Source: Azomonas tarimensis
GTDB lineage: Bacteria > Pseudomonadota > Gammaproteobacteria > Pseudomonadales > Pseudomonadaceae
Assembly: GCF_042648805.1 (NCBI RefSeq)
Contig: NZ_JBHRXZ010000005.1
Span: 32,856-96,855, forward strand
Direction of reading: 5' to 3'
Length of the DNA: 64,000 nt
Shown here: in pieces, positions 60,335 through 64,000 of the stretch
Layout: every line of letters starts with the position of its first letter
How positions within the stretch are numbered: the stretch's first letter is position 1
The notes under the pieces: model-generated
What the model saw: only the letters and a program-made list of their open reading frames with translations
Database searches by the model: none
Told to the model about the DNA's origin: nothing
Position numbers and translations under genes: made by a program

Positions 60335-61702
60335 ATGCTGATCGCACCTGCCAACGACGCCAAGCAGGCGGAAAGCAGCGACGGCCTACCGACCCCGAGA
60401 CGTTACTGGGCGGTCAGCGCGATTGTGCTCGCCGTCATCATGGCGATGCTCGACAGCACGATCCTCAATGTGGCCTTGCCAGCCATCGCCCAGACGTTGG
60501 AGATCAGACCCACCGCGGCCGTCTGGGTGATCAATACGTACCTACTCACAGTGACCGTATTGCTGCTGCCACTTGCTTCATTGAGCGAGATAGTCGGATA
60601 CCGGCGGGTTTACCTCTGGGGGGTTTTGTTGTTTGTGGTCGCTTCCGTTGCCTGCGCTAACGCCGACTCACTGGAAGCCCTGCTGGCTTCACGCATTCTG
60701 CAGGGCATCGGTGCTGCTGGGATCATGTGCGTTAACCTAGCGCTTATCCGTTTCATCTATCCACGTAATGCGTTAGGGAAGGGTATAGGCCTTCTGGCCG
60801 TTGTGGTCGCAGCCTCGACGGCCTTGGGACCGACGGCCGCAGGTGTAATCCTGGCGTTCTGGAGTTGGCCATGGCTTTTCATCGTCAACGTTCCCATAGG
60901 GTGCGTGGCTCTCCTGATCGCGATCCGAGCGCTGCCGCATATCCCTCGCCAGTCGCACCGCTTTGACGTGGTCAGCGCCATGCTGAATGTACTGACCTTT
61001 GGCTTCCTAATCATCGCTGTCAGCAGCATAGGCCACAGCGGGCGTACCGACGTCTCGCTGCTCGCAATGCTTATGGCTGTGCTGTTTGGCTACGTGCTGG
61101 TACGTCGGCAACTGCCGCGGGCGGCGCCTCTGTTTCCGGTGGACTTGCTGGGCATTCCGGTCTTCGCCTCCTCGATCGCCACCTCGATATGCGCTTTCAT
61201 CGCCCAGATGCTGGCATTCGTGTTCCTGCCGTTTTATCTGCACGAGCTTGGCAAGGGTCAACTGGAAACCGGGCTCATCATGACGCCTTGGCCTCTGACG
61301 GTGCTGGTGACGGCACCTCTTGCCGGTCGTCTCGCCGATCGATACCCCGTCGGCCTGCTAGTGACGTTCGGTCTGCTTGTGTTGTCCGCCGGGCTAGCCG
61401 GGCTGGCACTCTTGCCAGACGCTCCTGACAACTTGGATATCGGCTGGCGAATGGCGGCCTGCGGTCTGGGCTTCGGCCTGTTCCAAGCGCCTAACAATCG
61501 CGCCATTATGGACGTGACACCCAGGAGTCGTAGCGGGAGTGCGAGTGGCGCGATTTCGACTGCACGCCTGCTGGGACAGGCGCTAGGGACGGCACTGGTG
61601 GTCGTTTCCTTTGGCCAGAACGCACAGCTGGGCGGGCTCTCCATCCTTTTCCTGGCCGCAGGATTCTCCATGCTCGGTCTTCTGATTTCCTATTTGCGCT
61701 GA
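60335..61702 (+). CDS. MFS transporter, DHA2 (14-helix) type
   Basis: The 455 residues form about 14 helices, with the DHA2 helix-1 motif MAMLDSTILNVALPAIAQTL, the AAVWVINTYLLTVTVLLLPL segment, and the antiporter-type motif C region ASTALGPTAAGVILAFW. Relatives (EmrB/QacA) export drugs and organic ions. Its place beyond the porin may mean export of a toxic substrate or intermediate, but this is not shown. Confidence 0.88.
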   Translation: MLIAPANDAKQAESSDGLPTPRRYWAVSAIVLAVIMAMLDSTILNVALPAIAQTLEIRPTAAVWVINTYLLTVTVLLLPLASLSEIVGYRRVYLWGVLLFVVASVACANADSLEALLASRILQGIGAAGIMCVNLALIRFIYPRNALGKGIGLLAVVVAASTALGPTAAGVILAFWSWPWLFIVNVPIGCVALLIAIRALPHIPRQSHRFDVVSAMLNVLTFGFLIIAVSSIGHSGRTDVSLLAMLMAVLFGYVLVRRQLPRAAPLFPVDLLGIPVFASSIATSICAFIAQMLAFVFLPFYLHELGKGQLETGLIMTPWPLTVLVTAPLAGRLADRYPVGLLVTFGLLVLSAGLAGLALLPDAPDNLDIGWRMAACGLGFGLFQAPNNRAIMDVTPRSRSGSASGAISTARLLGQALGTALVVVSFGQNAQLGGLSILFLAAGFSMLGLLISYLR

Positions 61703-61761
61703 GTCGCGTCTTTTTATGTTGGCAATCCCAAGCGACGCCCTCTTCCTGGCGGGCCGGATGG

Positions 61762-62730
61762 TCAGCGGCGGTTGGTTCGCGGGGAAAGCGCGCCATTTCT
61801 CTGGCCGTCTCGCCCTGGCTTGCTGTCCGCGACACCGGAATCCTCGCCGAACGCGACAAGCTCAGCGATCAATGCCCTGATGACCTTCGGCAGCGCATCA
61901 AGGTCGCGCACGAGAATACTGCGCTCACGCGTGACCCACTCCTCGTCCAGTGCAATCACCGCGAGATTCATCGTTCGTTTATGACGGCGAGCGGAGGATT
62001 CCGGCAGCACCGCGACCCCCACACCCGCCTCGACCATCCGGCACATCGGTTCGAAGCCGTACACCTGGATGCGCATAGACAGACTATGCCCCAACAATTC
62101 GACCTGCTCCTTGAGGAAACTCAGCAGGGTCGACCCTTCCTGCAGGGCGATGTGCGGATAAGCCAGGATTTCGGAGAGTTTCACGCTGCGTCGAAGCGCC
62201 AAAGGGTGGTTCAGCGGAGTCGCCAGCACCAGATGATCGGTGCTGAAGCGAATCGCCTGCAACCCTTCAGCCTTCACGGGCCCGGCGATAATGCCAAGGT
62301 CCGTGGTGCCATCGCGCACCCCTCTGACGATGTCCCGCGTCAAGCGTTCCTGCAGATCGACCGTAACCCCAGGCCGTTCCGCCAGGAAAATCGCCAGGAG
62401 TTCCGGCATGAACTCGGTGACGGCGGTGGTGTTGGCAAAAATGCGAATGTGACCTGCCGCTTCGGCGCCGTGCTCGGTGAACTCACTTTTCAGGTAGTCC
62501 ACCTGACGCATGATCACCCGGGCATGCTGAAGAAACAGCTGGCCGGCAGGCGTCAATTCCACGCCCCGGCTATCACGATAAAGCAAGCGACTGCCGAGAC
62601 TCTCCTCCAGTCCCTTGATCCGGGCGCTGGCCGCAGCGGGCGAGATGGAGGCCTTGCGCGCGCCTTGGGTGAGGCTGGGCGACTCGGCGATATGGATGAA
62701 TAGACGCAGATCGGCCAGATCGAAATGCAT
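61762..62730 (-). CDS. LysR-type transcriptional regulator
   Basis: The 322 residues start MHFDLADLRLFIHIAESPSL, with the winged helix SISPAAASARIKGLEESLGS and a LysR effector domain. It is divergent from the dehydratase gene across about 120 bases, the usual arrangement for a regulator and its target. It differs from the LysR protein at 55041. Confidence 0.9.
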   Translation of the reverse strand: MHFDLADLRLFIHIAESPSLTQGARKASISPAAASARIKGLEESLGSRLLYRDSRGVELTPAGQLFLQHARVIMRQVDYLKSEFTEHGAEAAGHIRIFANTTAVTEFMPELLAIFLAERPGVTVDLQERLTRDIVRGVRDGTTDLGIIAGPVKAEGLQAIRFSTDHLVLATPLNHPLALRRSVKLSEILAYPHIALQEGSTLLSFLKEQVELLGHSLSMRIQVYGFEPMCRMVEAGVGVAVLPESSARRHKRTMNLAVIALDEEWVTRERSILVRDLDALPKVIRALIAELVAFGEDSGVADSKPGRDGQRNGALSPRTNRR

Positions 62731-62852
62731 GCTGGGCTTCTTGATGTCTGGGCGTTAGGCAAACCCGAACGCCTCCTTCGTAAACTGCAGATTCCCAGAT
62801 CACTGCGGCTTTCGCAATGATGCGCGAAACAACAGTCGCGGAGCGCGCGCCA

Positions 62853-63680
62853 ATGGACGAAACAGAACTGTCTGCGTGGGTCGGCCGAACCGAAACGGTT
62901 CACGACCAACTTAGCCTCAATCTGCTGGAGCGCATCGCCGCGACCCTCGGCGAGCCCGCGCCGAAGCATGGTGAGCCGCTGCCGCCGTTGTGGCAGTGGT
63001 GTTTCTTTCAACCTGCCATCGCCGAGAGCGGACTGGGCGGAGATGGCCATCCGGCCCGCGGCGGGTTCCTGCCGCCGGCCAACGACCGCAACCGCATGTG
63101 GGCCGGCGGCCGCCTCGAGTTCTTTGCCGCGCTCAAGGCCGGCGGCGACGCCACGAGAATTTCGACCATCATCCACATCGAAGAAAAGGTCGGGAAGACC
63201 GGAACTCTGCTGTTCGTCACCATTCGACACGATTATCAGCAAGATGGCCAGCTGGCGATCCGTGAAGAACAAGACATCGTCTATCGCGAACCTAGCCCGC
63301 CCAAGCCCGGCAGCGGCGAGGCGCTTCCAACAGGCGCCTGGCAGGAGCACGTCACGCCAAGCCCGACCCTGCTGTTCCGCTATTCGGCTGTGACCTTCAA
63401 TGGCCACCGCATCCATTACGACTGGCCCTACGTCACGGGTACCGAAGGCTACCCTGGCCTGGTGGTGCATGGCCCGTTGATAGCCACCCTCAGTTTGCGC
63501 GCCTTCTGTCGCGCCAACCCGGAAGCCCGCCTGCAGCGTTTCGCCTATCGCGGAGTGCGCCCGCTGATCGCACCAGAGCCTTTCGAGGTAGCTGGACGAG
63601 TGCTGGAAACCGGACGTGCGGAACTCTGGGCCGGCAACGCTGCCGGCATCGCCCAGAAAGCCGAAGTTGTTTTCGATTGA
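62853..63680 (+). CDS. MaoC-like hotdog dehydratase (HTD2/mesaconyl-C4-CoA hydratase-like)
   Basis: The 275 residues (starting MDETELSAWVGRTETV) fit the double-hotdog family that includes mesaconyl-C4-CoA hydratase and HTD2. An N-terminal FAS1-like dehydratase half holds PPLWQWCFFQP and GGFLPPANDRNRMWAGGR; a C-terminal half has NGHRIHYDWPYVT and the motif GLVVHGPLIATLSL. It likely hydrates or dehydrates a CoA thioester. I preferred the ATG at 62853 (GGAG upstream) to that at 62817. The next gene is an acyl-CoA dehydrogenase. Confidence 0.82.
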   Translation: MDETELSAWVGRTETVHDQLSLNLLERIAATLGEPAPKHGEPLPPLWQWCFFQPAIAESGLGGDGHPARGGFLPPANDRNRMWAGGRLEFFAALKAGGDATRISTIIHIEEKVGKTGTLLFVTIRHDYQQDGQLAIREEQDIVYREPSPPKPGSGEALPTGAWQEHVTPSPTLLFRYSAVTFNGHRIHYDWPYVTGTEGYPGLVVHGPLIATLSLRAFCRANPEARLQRFAYRGVRPLIAPEPFEVAGRVLETGRAELWAGNAAGIAQKAEVVFD

Positions 63681-63720
63681 TTGACCGTCGCTGCCCGTCG
63701 CCCGGCAGAGGAGAACTGTG

Positions 63721-64000
63721 ATGCTGCTCGATCCCTACAATGAAGAACTGAACTCCATCCGCGAAGGTGTTCGCGCTCTGTGCGCCAACTTCGATGCGGA
63801 ATACTGGCGCAGGATCGACGAGGAGAAGGGTTTTCCCGCAGCCTTCGTCACCGCACTGACCCAAGCCGGCTGGCTGTCGGCGATGATCCCGGAAGAGTAC
63901 GGCGGCTCGGGCCTGGGACTGACCGAGGCCTCGGTGATCCTCGAGGAGGTCAACCGCTGCGGGGGCAACTCCGGCACCGTCCACGGGCAGATGTACAACA
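63721..64000 (+). CDS. Acyl-CoA dehydrogenase, N-terminal part (runs off window)
   Basis: Ninety-three residues are visible, starting MLLDPYNEELNSIREGVRAL. The segment GWLSAMIPEEYGGSGLGLTE is the classic N-terminal acyl-CoA dehydrogenase motif. The flavoenzyme would introduce an alpha-beta double bond that the upstream dehydratase could then hydrate. The 3' end lies outside the window. AGGAGAA precedes the ATG. Confidence 0.88.
   Translation, partial: MLLDPYNEELNSIREGVRALCANFDAEYWRRIDEEKGFPAAFVTALTQAGWLSAMIPEEYGGSGLGLTEASVILEEVNRCGGNSGTVHGQMYN

Overview
The window reads as about 64 kb of a GC-rich gammaproteobacterial chromosome, most likely Pseudomonas sensu lato and probably of the stutzeri group (Stutzerimonas). 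The gene order ftsK-lolA-rarA-crcB-serS-cysG, the tus genes, and gacA-uvrC-pgsA followed by tRNA-Gly and tRNA-Cys is the usual pseudomonad arrangement. The species assignment is inference.

Region 1 (1-22.6 kb) is conserved housekeeping: the 3' part of ftsK, lolA, rarA, crcB, serS, cysG, a glutathionyl-hydroquinone reductase, the tusDCBE-ybiB operon (tRNA 2-thiolation), a BI-1/YccA protein, tRNA-Ser, a GAF-PAS-PAS-GGDEF diguanylate cyclase, an unknown membrane protein, gacA-uvrC-pgsA, tRNA-Gly and tRNA-Cys, a PRISE-type reductase, an MFS carrier and a nitroreductase.

A dif site lies at 22717-22744, so the window crosses the replication terminus. The FtsK-orienting octamers (KOPS) that I could find by eye reverse strand at this site. 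Region 2 (22.9-28.3 kb) is a short second core block: a copper chaperone, glutathione reductase, a glyoxalase-fold protein, galU, hemN and tRNA-Leu.

Region 3 (28.3-60.2 kb) is a catabolic accessory region. A divergent unit has a TRAP transporter plus a lactonase-like amidohydrolase on one side. On the other side is a gene that encodes a full FadR/FCD-family repressor fused in frame to a second, related amidohydrolase. Two operator-like palindromes sit between them. Next come a molybdenum hydroxylase (its large subunit fused to a CoxG-like domain), a CoA ligase and a crotonase, the gene set hmfABCDE known for 2-furoate degradation to 2-oxoglutarate. They are followed by a BenE-like carrier, a TAXI-type TRAP transporter, a ThDP enzyme, an SDR with a third TRAP system, and a UbiD-aldehyde dehydrogenase-LysR-UbiX-XdhC block (hmfF/hmfG-like) with AraC and an OprD-type porin. 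Together this suggests uptake and breakdown of furan carboxylates, including furandicarboxylate. A-rich Hfq/Crc-type motifs precede nine of these start codons, which suggests strong catabolite repression.

Region 4 (60.3-64 kb) has a DHA2 drug-type exporter, then a LysR gene divergent from a MaoC-like dehydratase and an acyl-CoA dehydrogenase that runs off the window.
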